64,000 nucleotides of DNA, taken from positions 186,001 to 250,000 of the forward strand of contig NZ_PVNH01000007.1 in assembly GCF_003001955.1 (NCBI RefSeq). Reading direction: 5' to 3'. Shown here in pieces: positions 24,981 to 33,209 of the stretch. The stretch is from Prauserella shujinwangii (GTDB taxonomy: Bacteria > Actinomycetota > Actinomycetes > Mycobacteriales > Pseudonocardiaceae). The notes under the pieces were generated by a model. That model had not been told where the DNA came from. It did not search any database and saw only the letters and a program-made list of their open reading frames with translations. The translations under genes and the position numbers were made by a program. Position 1 is the first letter of the stretch, and every line of letters begins with the position of its first letter.

Positions 24981-25888
24981 GCGCGCACGGCACCGGCTTC
25001 GTCGGGACCGGCGCGATGGGCACGCCGATGGCCGGGCGGTTGCTGGCGCGCGGGCACCGGCTCACCGTCCACAACCGAACCCGCGCGCGGGCGGCGGAGC
25101 TGGAGCGGGCCGGAGCACGCTGGGCGGCGACACCTGCCGAGGTGGCGGCGCGTTCCGGCGTGGTGCTGTCCTGCCTGCGGGACACCGCCGCCGTCGAGTC
25201 GGTGTACCTCGGACCCGGTGGCCTGCTCGAAGCCGCCCGGCCCGGGCACGTCTTCGCCGAGCACGGAACGTTCGACCCGGCGCTGGCCAGGAGCCTGGCC
25301 GGTGCCGCGGCCCGGCACGGCGCGTCCTTTCTGGACATACCCGTCACCGGCGGAGCGGAGGGCGCGAGCCGGGGTGAGCTCGCCGCCATGGCCGGCGGCG
25401 ACGCCGCCGCGCTGGACCGCGTCGCGGGCACGATCGGCGCCTACTGCGCGAGCCTCACCCGGATCGGCGACAGCGGGGCCGGCCTCGAGCTCAAGCTCGT
25501 CAACCAGCTGCTGGTGAGCGTGCACCTGGCCGCCGCAGGGGAGGCCGTGTCGCTGCTGGAGCGCTTCGGACTTGACCTCGGCCTCGCCCGCGACGTCCTG
25601 ACGAGCGGCTGGGCGCACAGCGCGATGCTGGAGCGGACCCTCACGCTGGTCCGCGCCGGGCGCCGCACGGGAACGGGCGCCACCATCGCGGGCCTGGCCG
25701 AGGTGCAGGACCTGGTGGCCGCCTCGCTCGGCACGGCCGGTGGCTTCGGTGTCTTCGCGGCCGCGCGGGAGTCCTTCGCCAGGGCCGTGCGGGAAGGGGC
25801 GGGAGCGGACGACCCGGCGCACCTGGCGCGGGCCGCGGTGACCGGGCGGGACCGGAGTGTCCCGAATGGACACAGGGGAGGGGGCTGA
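24977..25888 (+). CDS. 3-hydroxyisobutyrate dehydrogenase-family oxidoreductase
   Basis: The 303-residue protein starts with a Rossmann fingerprint GFVGTGAMGTPMAGRLLARG and has the substrate motif DIPVTGGAEGASRGELAAMA and catalytic Lys in GLELKLVNQLL. The beta-hydroxyacid dehydrogenase family includes tartronate semialdehyde reductase and 3-hydroxyisobutyrate dehydrogenase. With a hydroxypyruvate-isomerase homologue two genes later, a glyoxylate/tartronate semialdehyde-type step is attractive, but the substrate is unproven. The start codon overlaps the previous stop. Confidence 0.85.
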   Translation: MSAHGTGFVGTGAMGTPMAGRLLARGHRLTVHNRTRARAAELERAGARWAATPAEVAARSGVVLSCLRDTAAVESVYLGPGGLLEAARPGHVFAEHGTFDPALARSLAGAAARHGASFLDIPVTGGAEGASRGELAAMAGGDAAALDRVAGTIGAYCASLTRIGDSGAGLELKLVNQLLVSVHLAAAGEAVSLLERFGLDLGLARDVLTSGWAHSAMLERTLTLVRAGRRTGTGATIAGLAEVQDLVAASLGTAGGFGVFAAARESFARAVREGAGADDPAHLARAAVTGRDRSVPNGHRGGG

Positions 25889-25891
25889 GCC

Positions 25892-27457
25892 ATGCCTTCC
25901 GCGCCGAGCGGGTCACCGGGCCCGCACGTCACCGTCGTCGGGGGCGGGCCCGTCGGCCTGTCCGCGGCACTGCTGCTGCGCCGCGCGGGCATCCGCTGCA
26001 CCGTACTGGAACGGGACACGGCACCCAGCCCGCATCCGAAGGCCCGCGGGGTCCGCACACGGACGATGGAGCTGTTCACGCGGTGGGGGCTCGCCGGGGC
26101 ACTCGACGCGCGGGCGCTTCCCGCCGGGGCCAACCAGTTCATCTACTGCGACTCCCTGGCGGGTGCGGAGATCGCCCGCAGCCCGCGCCCCGACGACCGG
26201 CATGCCGGAGTCAGCGTGACCGGCCCGCGCCGGGTGTCCCAGGACGTCGTCCAGCGGGTCCTGCTCGACGCCGTGCGCCGGGCGGGCGGCGTCGACCTGC
26301 GCTGGGGAACCGAGGTCACCGGGCTGCGCCAGAGCGCGGAGCAGGTCACCGTCACGACACGGGACGGTGACCGGGTCACCGCCGACTACGTGATCGCGGC
26401 CGACGGCGTCGCCAGTACCGTCCGGGACCTCCTCGGCGTGGCGGTGGAGGGCGAGGGGGTCCTCGGCTACGGGCAGAGCATCTACTGGCACGGCGACCTG
26501 AGCCGGTGGACCAGGGGACGCCTGTGCATCCAGTTCCTCACCGGACACCGGCTCGGCCACCCGGCGAGCATCGCCTGCGTCGACGGGCGCGACCGGTGGG
26601 TCACCATGGTCACGCGGCCGGGCGGCGGGAGCCGCCCCCGGCCGCCGGATCCCGGCGAGGCGGTGGCGATCATCCGCCGCGCGGTGGGCGCCGAGATCGA
26701 CCCGGAGATCATCGACATCACCACCTGGCGGATCAGCGCCTGCGTCGCCGTCCGCTGGCGCGCCGGGCGGGTCTTCCTCGCGGGCGACGCCGCGCACTCG
26801 TTCCCGCCCACCGGCGGCTTCGGGATGAACACCGGGGTGCAGGACGTCGACAACCTGGTCTGGAAGCTGGCCCTGGTCCTGCGCGGCCTGGCCGGCGACG
26901 CGCTGCTGGACACCTACGAGACCGAGCGCATCGGGGTCGCGCGCGCCAACGCGGCATGGAGCGTGGCCAACGGCGCGCGCTTCCGCGAGATCGGCGCCGC
27001 GATCGCCCGCGGGGACGACACCGCCCTGCACCGGCTGCTCGAGGAGCAGCGGGACCACGTCGAGGCCGTCGAGCAGGACCTCGCCTTCGGTTACGGCGCG
27101 GGTGCCGTGGCCGAAGGCGAGGTGCCGGACGGCACGCCGCTGCGGTACGCGCGGCCGGGGCACCGGTTTCCCGAGACCCCGGTGGTGATCGACGGCGAGC
27201 GGCGGTCGAGCACGGTCGCGCTCGGCGACCGGTTCACGCTCGTCACCCGCCGGGAACAGGAATGGGCCGCGGCACGCGCGGAGGGCGAGCGGTTCGGCCT
27301 TGACCTCGTCCTCGCCGCGGTGGACCCGGACGTGCTGCACGGCAGGCCCGCCGCGCTCGTCCGCCCGGACGGGATCGTGGCCTGGCTCGCCCACCCGGCG
27401 GACGGGCCAGACCGGCTGCGTGCGGTCCTCGGCTCGCTGCTGGGCAGGCGACCGTGA
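25892..27457 (+). CDS. FAD-dependent aromatic-type monooxygenase
   Basis: The 521-residue protein belongs to the class A flavoprotein hydroxylases (PheA/TfdB/MhpA-like). It has the FAD dinucleotide fingerprint VVGGGPVGLSAALLLRRAGI, the NADPH/FAD motif YVIAADGVASTVRDLLGV and VFLAGDAAHSFPPTGGFGMN. A C-terminal thioredoxin-like domain (from about residue 400) ends in VRPDGIVAWLAHP. It hydroxylates a ring, usually an aromatic or heteroaromatic one. Within the operon this step suggests the imported compound is aromatic or becomes a cyclic enol. It overlaps the next gene by 4 bp. Confidence 0.87.
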   Translation: MPSAPSGSPGPHVTVVGGGPVGLSAALLLRRAGIRCTVLERDTAPSPHPKARGVRTRTMELFTRWGLAGALDARALPAGANQFIYCDSLAGAEIARSPRPDDRHAGVSVTGPRRVSQDVVQRVLLDAVRRAGGVDLRWGTEVTGLRQSAEQVTVTTRDGDRVTADYVIAADGVASTVRDLLGVAVEGEGVLGYGQSIYWHGDLSRWTRGRLCIQFLTGHRLGHPASIACVDGRDRWVTMVTRPGGGSRPRPPDPGEAVAIIRRAVGAEIDPEIIDITTWRISACVAVRWRAGRVFLAGDAAHSFPPTGGFGMNTGVQDVDNLVWKLALVLRGLAGDALLDTYETERIGVARANAAWSVANGARFREIGAAIARGDDTALHRLLEEQRDHVEAVEQDLAFGYGAGAVAEGEVPDGTPLRYARPGHRFPETPVVIDGERRSSTVALGDRFTLVTRREQEWAAARAEGERFGLDLVLAAVDPDVLHGRPAALVRPDGIVAWLAHPADGPDRLRAVLGSLLGRRP

Positions 27458-28269
27458 GGTACGCCGCGAACCTCTCCATGCTGTTCGGCCACCTCCCACT
27501 CGCCGAGCGGGCCGCGGCGGCGCGGGTGGCCGGGTTCCGCTTCGCCGAGACGTGGTGGCCGTTCGTCGACCCGGCGCCCGGGGCGGACGAGCTGCACCGT
27601 TTCTGCGGCACGCTCGAAGCGGCGGACCTGCGGCTGGTGCTGCTGAACCTCGACGCGGGCGACCCGGGAAGGGGAGACCGCGGCCTGCTCAGCGATCCGG
27701 CGCAGCAGGCGCGGGTGGAGGCCAACCTGGAGGCCGTCGCCTGCCTGCTGGACCGGACCGGCTGCCGCACCGTCAACGCGCTCTACGGCAACCGGCTGCC
27801 CGGACACGACGCGGGCGAGCAGGACCGCACGGCGCTGCGCCGGCTCGTCCGGGTGGCGGACCGCATGGCCGAACTGGGTGCCTGCGTGGTGCTCGAAACC
27901 CTCAACACCACCGACAGCCCCGCCTTCCCGCTGACCGACATCCGGCGGACGGCGGAGCTCGTCCACCGGGTGAACGACACCACCGGCCACGGCAACGTGG
28001 GCCTGCTCCTCGACACCTACCACCTCACCACGATGGGGACCGATCCGGTCGCGGCCGTCCGCGAGTTCGCCGGGCTGATCCGGCACGTCCAGTTCGCCGA
28101 CGCTCCCGGGCGCGGCAGGCCCGGCACCGGGTCGATCGACTTCCCGGCCGTGACGAAGGCGCTGGCCGCGGTCGGCTACGACGGCTTCGTGGGACTCGAG
28201 TACCACCCGCGGCACGGCGGGACCGATCCGGAAAGGAATCGCGATGAGAATCGTCAGCTACGGACCTGA
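27454..28269 (+). CDS. Hydroxypyruvate isomerase-family TIM-barrel protein
   Basis: The 271-residue protein starts at GTG 27454, overlapping the previous stop. The sequence MRYAANLSMLFGHLPLAERA, the catalytic Glu in CVVLETLNTTDSPAFPLTDI, NVGLLLDTYHLTTMG, IRHVQFADAPGRGRPGTGSI and FVGLEYHPR match the xylose isomerase-like/hydroxypyruvate isomerase (Hyi, OtnI) family. It probably interconverts a keto and an aldehyde form of a short hydroxy acid. The next gene starts inside its last 26 bp. Confidence 0.85.
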   Translation: MRYAANLSMLFGHLPLAERAAAARVAGFRFAETWWPFVDPAPGADELHRFCGTLEAADLRLVLLNLDAGDPGRGDRGLLSDPAQQARVEANLEAVACLLDRTGCRTVNALYGNRLPGHDAGEQDRTALRRLVRVADRMAELGACVVLETLNTTDSPAFPLTDIRRTAELVHRVNDTTGHGNVGLLLDTYHLTTMGTDPVAAVREFAGLIRHVQFADAPGRGRPGTGSIDFPAVTKALAAVGYDGFVGLEYHPRHGGTDPERNRDENRQLRT

Positions 28270-29149
28270 GCGCGCCGAGCGGCCCGGCATCGCCGTGCCG
28301 GGCCGGGGCATCGCGCCGCTCGACCCGCTGCTGCGCTCGCTCGGCTACCCGGCGATCGACACGAACACGCTGCTCGGGCTGCTCGACCTGCTGCGGCCGG
28401 TGCTCGCGGAGGCGCTCGACGGCGACGGCGTCCGCTGGCTGGACGAGCGGACCACCCGGCTCGGACCGCCGGTGCCGTCGCCGGAGAAGGTGATCGTCGC
28501 GGGCGGCAACTACCAGTCGCATGTGGACGAGGCCGCGGGCAGGAAGAACGCCCCCTCGCCCTCGGAACCGATCATCGTGTTCAAGCCCTCCAACACCGTC
28601 ATCGGCCCGAACGACGCCCTGGTGCGGCCCCGGCAGAGCGAACAGCTCGACTACGAGACCGAGATCGGGGTCGTCATCGGGCGCGGCGGGCGGAACATCC
28701 CCGCCGAGCGCGCCTACGACCACGTGGCCGGGTACTGCATCGCCAACGACGTGACCGCGCGGGACCTGGCGTTCCGGGACGTCCACCTCAGCCCGCTGTT
28801 CGCCCAGATGACGCGGGCGAAGGGCATCCCGACCGGCGCACCGCTCGGCCCGTGGCTCGTCACCAAGGACGAGATCGCGGATCCGCACCGGCTGGAGCTG
28901 CGCTGCTGGGTGAACGGCGAGCTGCGGCAGCGGGGGTCGAGCGCGGAGATGATCGTCGACATCCCGCACCTCGTCGAGGACTTCAGCAAGGTCATCGAGC
29001 TCTCGCCGGGAGACGTGATCATGACGGGGACGACGACCGGCTGCGGCGCGTTCCAGGACCCGCCGGTGTTCCTCGAAGCCGGGGACGTCGTGCGGATGGA
29101 GATCACCGGACTCGGGGTGATGGAGACCCCGGTCGTCGACGAGACCTGA
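28244..29149 (+). CDS. Fumarylacetoacetate hydrolase-family protein
   Basis: The 301-residue protein has the FAH C-terminal domain: VIVAGGNYQSHVDEAAGRKN, metal ligands in DYETEIGVVIGRGGRNIPAE, VAGYCIANDVTARDLAFRDV, and GDVIMTGTTTGCGAFQDPP. Members hydrolyse C-C bonds in acylpyruvates or decarboxylate/hydrate 2-oxo acids using Mg or Ca. In this operon it could cleave a diketo acid made after dehydration and oxidation steps. The start overlaps the isomerase gene by 26 bp. Confidence 0.87.
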   Translation: MRIVSYGPERAERPGIAVPGRGIAPLDPLLRSLGYPAIDTNTLLGLLDLLRPVLAEALDGDGVRWLDERTTRLGPPVPSPEKVIVAGGNYQSHVDEAAGRKNAPSPSEPIIVFKPSNTVIGPNDALVRPRQSEQLDYETEIGVVIGRGGRNIPAERAYDHVAGYCIANDVTARDLAFRDVHLSPLFAQMTRAKGIPTGAPLGPWLVTKDEIADPHRLELRCWVNGELRQRGSSAEMIVDIPHLVEDFSKVIELSPGDVIMTGTTTGCGAFQDPPVFLEAGDVVRMEITGLGVMETPVVDET

Positions 29150-29163
29150 GCGGGGAGGAGCCC

Positions 29164-30561
29164 ATGTCCACTCGGCACACCGCAACCGTCCGGCGGGTCC
29201 TCCGCCCGGACGGCCTGCCGCCGGCCCCCGGCTGGAGCCACGGCGTCCAGGCGGGCGGGTGGGTGTTCGGTGGCTCCATGATGGCCACCGACTACGCCAC
29301 CGGCCTGCTGCCCGGCGCGCGGCCACCGGAGGACGCGCCCTGGTTCACCGAACCGCTGGACCTCGAGTCGGCCGCCGTGCTCGACGCGACCGGGGCGGTG
29401 CTCGCCGAGGCGGGCGGCGACCTGCGGCGCGACCTGCTCCGGGTCTGGCAGTGGATCGCGGCCACCTACCCCGGCCCCGCCGAGTACGCGGCGTCGCGTT
29501 CGCACTGGCCCGCGCTGCCCTCGGGCACCCCGTACGCGCGCAACCTCGCCCGCCGGGTCGGCGACCCGCTCCGCGCGTCCACCGGTATCGGGGTCCGGCA
29601 GCTTCCCGTCCCCGGTGCGCTGCTGGCCCTCGACTTCATCGCCGTTCCCGGCACCGGCGGCCGCAAGTCCGGCGTCACCCTGCCGCCCGACCTGCCCGCG
29701 CCCCGGGCCGGGTACGCCCCGGCCGTCCGGCACGGGGACTGGGTGTTCCTCTCCGGGTTCGGTGCCACCGACTTCGCGGGTGACTGGATGTCCACCCGGC
29801 ACATGGGGGAGCCGAGCATGATCGCGCCGGAAGCCCGGGTGAACCCCTACATCTGGCTCGGCTCGGAGATCGAGGCGCAGACCCGCTACACGCTCGACGT
29901 CCTCGCCCGCATCGCGGAGTCGGCGGGCACCTCGCTCGACCGTTGCGTGAAGGCCGACGTCACGCTGACCCACCCGGCCGACTTCCCCGGGATGGACCGG
30001 GTCTGGCGGGAGTTCTTCGGGGACGAGCCGCCCGCCCGCACCGTCGTCACCGGCTCGCAGCTGGTGATCAAGGGCCTGCGTGTCGAGGTGGCGCTCGTGC
30101 TGCTGGCCGGGGACGCCACCACCGGCAAACGCACCGTCCACGCCGACGAGGTGCCGGACCCACCGGGACACGCGCCGCAGGCCGTCCACGCGGGCGACTT
30201 CCTGTTCACGAGCACGGTGCTGCCCGCGTCCCGGGCCGGGGCGGTGCCCGCGGCCGTCCGGGACTCCGTGGGAACGCCGTACTTCGCCGACCCGGCCCGT
30301 GCCCAGACCGCGCTGCTTGCGGAGTACGTGGCGGCGTTGTGCCAGGCAGCCGGATCGGCGCTGGGCGAGGTGTGCAAGGTCCAGGCCTTCCTCTCCGACC
30401 TGCGGCACCTGCCCGGGATGCTGGCCTCCTGGCGGGACGCGTTCCCCACCGAGCCGCCCGCGCTGAGCAGCGTCGGCCTCGGCGGTGGCGCACCGCTGCC
30501 GCTGCCGGGCGCGTGCGTGCAGTGGGACGTCATCGCCCACGCGCCGGTCAGGGGTTGGTGA
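29164..30561 (+). CDS. Triple-domain Rid (YjgF/YER057c/UK114) family protein
   Basis: The 465-residue protein contains three Rid-like domains in tandem, roughly residues 1-150, 175-315 and 340-465. Each has a strand such as GGWVFGGSMMATDYA, GDWVFLSGFGATDFAGDW or GDFLFTSTVLPASRAG. Only the middle domain keeps the arginine in the PPARTVVTGSQL region that binds the carboxylate in RidA. The third reads PPALSSVGLGG and the first is divergent. Normal Rid proteins are about 130 residues and trimeric, so this may be a single-chain trimer. Rid enzymes hydrolyse enamines/imines. It is the last gene of the catabolic operon and overlaps the convergent regulator by 14 bp. Confidence 0.8.
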   Translation: MSTRHTATVRRVLRPDGLPPAPGWSHGVQAGGWVFGGSMMATDYATGLLPGARPPEDAPWFTEPLDLESAAVLDATGAVLAEAGGDLRRDLLRVWQWIAATYPGPAEYAASRSHWPALPSGTPYARNLARRVGDPLRASTGIGVRQLPVPGALLALDFIAVPGTGGRKSGVTLPPDLPAPRAGYAPAVRHGDWVFLSGFGATDFAGDWMSTRHMGEPSMIAPEARVNPYIWLGSEIEAQTRYTLDVLARIAESAGTSLDRCVKADVTLTHPADFPGMDRVWREFFGDEPPARTVVTGSQLVIKGLRVEVALVLLAGDATTGKRTVHADEVPDPPGHAPQAVHAGDFLFTSTVLPASRAGAVPAAVRDSVGTPYFADPARAQTALLAEYVAALCQAAGSALGEVCKVQAFLSDLRHLPGMLASWRDAFPTEPPALSSVGLGGGAPLPLPGACVQWDVIAHAPVRGW

Positions 30562-31030
30562 TGTCGTCGAAGACGAGGAACGTGCGCGTGCCGAGCACAC
30601 CGGGGATGCTCGGCAGCTGATCCAGCACGACGCGGCGGAGGTGCTCGTTGTCGACGGTCCGGACGAGCAGGATGACGTCGAACTCGCCGCCGACCAGCGC
30701 CATGTGCTTGACCTCCGGGATGCGGCGCAGATGTGCCGCGAGGTCACGCCACGAGTTCTGCCGCACCGTGAGCGTGATGTAGGCCGAAGTGGACAGTCCG
30801 GCCCTGGCGTGGTTCACCACGGCGGTGTAGCCGGTCAGCACCCCGGAGTCGCGGAGCCGGTCCAGGCGGCTGTAGGCGTTGGCGCGCGAGATGTTGAGCC
30901 GGTCGGCGAGCAGGCGGACGGAGAGCCGTCCGTCGTGGGTGAGCTCGCGCAGGATGGCCTGATCGGTCGCGTCGAGTGCGGGAGCAAGGTGTCCAGCGCC
31001 GGTGGCCGGACGGGAACCGCTGCTGGACAT
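30548..31030 (-). CDS. bkdR: Lrp/AsnC-family regulator, probable BkdR
   Basis: The 160-residue protein has an N-terminal HTH (LDATDQAILRELTHDGRLSV, RLLADRLNISRANAYSRLDR) and a C-terminal RAM ligand/oligomer domain (NSWRDLAAHLRRIPEVKHMA, LVGGEFDVILLVRTVDNEHL). ATG 31030 is chosen over ATG 31060 because GGGAGG lies at ideal spacing upstream of it. It is divergent from a branched-chain keto-acid dehydrogenase operon. Lrp-type BkdR activation of bkd genes is established in Pseudomonas. The name here is from synteny, not alignment. Confidence 0.8.
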   Translation of the reverse strand: MSSSGSRPATGAGHLAPALDATDQAILRELTHDGRLSVRLLADRLNISRANAYSRLDRLRDSGVLTGYTAVVNHARAGLSTSAYITLTVRQNSWRDLAAHLRRIPEVKHMALVGGEFDVILLVRTVDNEHLRRVVLDQLPSIPGVLGTRTFLVFDDITNP

Positions 31031-31080
31031 GTGGATCCTCCCGGAGTCATGGATAGCCATTCGTCTTCGAAATGGCGCTG

Positions 31081-31094
31081 GTTCTGGTCAGAAC
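31081..31094. promoter_or_regulatory. GTTCTGGTCAGAAC inverted repeat in the bkdR-bkdA gap
   Basis: Perfect 6-bp arms (GTTCTG/CAGAAC) around a 2-bp centre lie in the 116-bp divergent gap between the Lrp-type gene and E1 alpha. The position suits an Lrp/BkdR operator. Lrp sites are usually degenerate, so it is only a candidate. Confidence 0.4.
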
Positions 31095-31146
31095 GTAGCA
31101 GGTGTCGCAGGATTTCCACCGTTGTGTCTCGCAGTGGAGGTGGCCG

Positions 31147-32229
31147 ATGGAGGAGCTCCGGATGGTGCGGCTGCTCGACGCCGACGGAGGCGCCGTCGAG
31201 GACGACCGGTACCCGATGCCCCCGCCGGAGGTCCTGGTGGACGCCTACCGGGCGCTGGTCCGGGGAAAGCGGCTCAACGAGCAGGCGAGCGCGCTGGTGC
31301 GGCAGGGCCGCCTCGCGGTGTACCCGTCGTCGCGGGGCCAGGAGGCGTGCCAGGTGACGGCGGCCGCGGTGCTGCGCCCCGGCGACTGGCTGTTCCCCAC
31401 GTACCGGGACACGGTGGCGGTGGTCGAACGCGGGGTGGACCCGGTCGAGGTGCTCACCCTGCTGCGCGGCGACTGGCACTGCGGCTACGACCCCTCGCGG
31501 CACCGGGTGGCGCCGCAGGCCACCCCGCTGGCGACCCAGCTGCTGCACGCGGTCGGCGCGGCACACGCCGCCACGCTGCGCGGAGAGGACACCGTCGTGC
31601 TGGCGCTGTGCGGGGACGGCGCCACCAGCGAGGGCGACTTCCACGAGGCACTCAACTTCGCGGCGGTGTTCGCCGCACCGGTGGTGTTCCTGGTGCAGAA
31701 CAACAAGTACGCGATCTCGGTGCCGCTGGCGCGGCAGTCCGTCGCGCCGAGCCTGGCGCACAAGGGAATCGGGTACGGCATGCCCGGCGTGCTGGTGGAC
31801 GGCAACGACACGGCCGCGCTGACGGCGGTGCTCGGGGAGGCGGTGACGCGCGCGGCCGGAGGCGGCGGGCCGACGCTCGTGGAGGCCGACACCTACCGGA
31901 TCGACGCGCACACCAACGCCGACGATGCCAGCCGCTACCGCACCGACGACGAGGTCGCCGCATGGGCGCGGCGGGACCCGCTCGTCCGGCTGCGCGCGTA
32001 CCTGCGGGGCCTCGCCGTCCTGGACGACGAGCGGGAGGCGGAGTTCACCGCGGCCGCGGAGGCCGACGCCGCGCGGCTGCGGGCCGCGCTGGCCGACGAC
32101 CGGCCGCCGGAACCCGCGGAGTTGTTCGCGCACGTCCGTGCCACGCCGACGCCGCAGCTGGCGGCCCAGGCCGCGTCGCTGCGCGCGGAGCTGGCCGCCG
32201 AGCGGCGGCAACCGGAGGAGGAGCGGTGA
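31147..32229 (+). CDS. bkdA: Branched-chain 2-oxoacid dehydrogenase E1 alpha
   Basis: The 360-residue protein has the thiamine diphosphate motif CGDGATSEGDFHEALNFAAV followed by VVFLVQNNKYAIS, spanning GDG to NN as in E1 alpha subunits. YPSSRGQEACQVTAAAVLRP and DWLFPTYRDTVAVVERGVDP resemble mycobacterial BkdA. ATG 31147 follows GGAGGT (31136-31141). It overlaps E1 beta by 4 bp. It decarboxylates branched-chain keto acids and supplies isobutyryl- and isovaleryl-type CoA primers for fatty acid synthesis. Confidence 0.88.
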   Translation: MEELRMVRLLDADGGAVEDDRYPMPPPEVLVDAYRALVRGKRLNEQASALVRQGRLAVYPSSRGQEACQVTAAAVLRPGDWLFPTYRDTVAVVERGVDPVEVLTLLRGDWHCGYDPSRHRVAPQATPLATQLLHAVGAAHAATLRGEDTVVLALCGDGATSEGDFHEALNFAAVFAAPVVFLVQNNKYAISVPLARQSVAPSLAHKGIGYGMPGVLVDGNDTAALTAVLGEAVTRAAGGGGPTLVEADTYRIDAHTNADDASRYRTDDEVAAWARRDPLVRLRAYLRGLAVLDDEREAEFTAAAEADAARLRAALADDRPPEPAELFAHVRATPTPQLAAQAASLRAELAAERRQPEEER

Positions 32230-33209
32230 CCGTGAAGCTGACCATGGCGCAGGCGATCAACGCGGCACTGCGCGACGCGCTGGCCGAGGACGAGTCGGTG
32301 GTGGTGTTCGGCGAGGACGTGGGCCCGCTGGGCGGGGTGTTCCGGGTGACCGACGGGCTCACCGCCACGTTCGGCGACCGGCGGTGCTTCGACACCCCGC
32401 TGGCCGAGTCCGGCATCGTCGGGATGGCCATCGGGATGGCGATGAACGGGATGCGCCCGGTGGTCGAGATGCAGTTCGACGCGTTCGCCTACCCGGCGTT
32501 CGAGCAGATCACCAGCCACCTGGCGAAGATGGCCAACCGCACCAGGGGCAGGGTGCGGCTGCCGGTGGTGGTGCGGGTGCCCTACGCGGGCGGCATCGGG
32601 GGCGTCGAGCACCACTGCGACTCCTCCGAGGCCTACTACGCCCACACACCCGGCCTCACCGTGCTCGCGCCCGCGACCAACCAGGACGCCTACGGCCTGC
32701 TGCGGGCCGCGATCGCCGGCCCGGATCCGGTGATCTTCCTGGAACCGAAGAAGCACTACTTCGCCCCCGAGGAGGTGGAGCCGGAGACCCCGGTGCCGCC
32801 GATCGGGCGGGCCGAGGTCCGCAGGCGCGGGGCGGACGCCACGCTCATCGCGTACGGGCCGACGGTGCCCGTCGCCCTCGCGGCGGCGGAGCTGGCCGCC
32901 ACCGAGGGCCGCGACCTCGGCGTGGTGGACCTGCGGTCGCTCGTGCCGTTCGACGAGGACACCGTCGTGGCCGAGGTCCGCCGCACCGGCCGCGCCGTCG
33001 TCGTCGCCGAGGCGCCGGGCTTCGTCTCGGTCGCCTCCGAGATCGCCGCGCGGATCAGCGAGCGGTGCTTCCACCACCTGGAGGCGCCGGTGCGGCGGGT
33101 CACCGGGTTCGACATCCCGTATCCGCCGCCGAAGCTCGAGCACCACCACCTGCCCTCCGCCGAACGCGTCCTCGACGCCGTCGACGACCTGCAATGGGAT
33201 GAGTCATGA
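32226..33209 (+). CDS. bkdB: Branched-chain 2-oxoacid dehydrogenase E1 beta
   Basis: The 327-residue protein begins with GTG 32226 (overlapping the E1 alpha stop). Motifs are VVVFGEDVGPLGGVFRVTDG, FDTPLAESGIVGMAIGMAMN, EMQFDAFAYPAFEQITSHLA and VRVPYAGGIGGVEHHCDSSE, then the C-terminal transketolase domain (VVVAEAPGFVSVASEIAARI). It forms the alpha2beta2 E1 with BkdA. It overlaps the E2 gene by 4 bp, so the three subunits are co-translated. Confidence 0.9.
   Translation: MTVKLTMAQAINAALRDALAEDESVVVFGEDVGPLGGVFRVTDGLTATFGDRRCFDTPLAESGIVGMAIGMAMNGMRPVVEMQFDAFAYPAFEQITSHLAKMANRTRGRVRLPVVVRVPYAGGIGGVEHHCDSSEAYYAHTPGLTVLAPATNQDAYGLLRAAIAGPDPVIFLEPKKHYFAPEEVEPETPVPPIGRAEVRRRGADATLIAYGPTVPVALAAAELAATEGRDLGVVDLRSLVPFDEDTVVAEVRRTGRAVVVAEAPGFVSVASEIAARISERCFHHLEAPVRRVTGFDIPYPPPKLEHHHLPSAERVLDAVDDLQWDES

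Noticed and set aside
24914-25873. Leftward 319-codon frame opposite the dehydrogenase
   Set aside because: Antisense shadow of a gene with a complete Rossmann motif and catalytic Lys.
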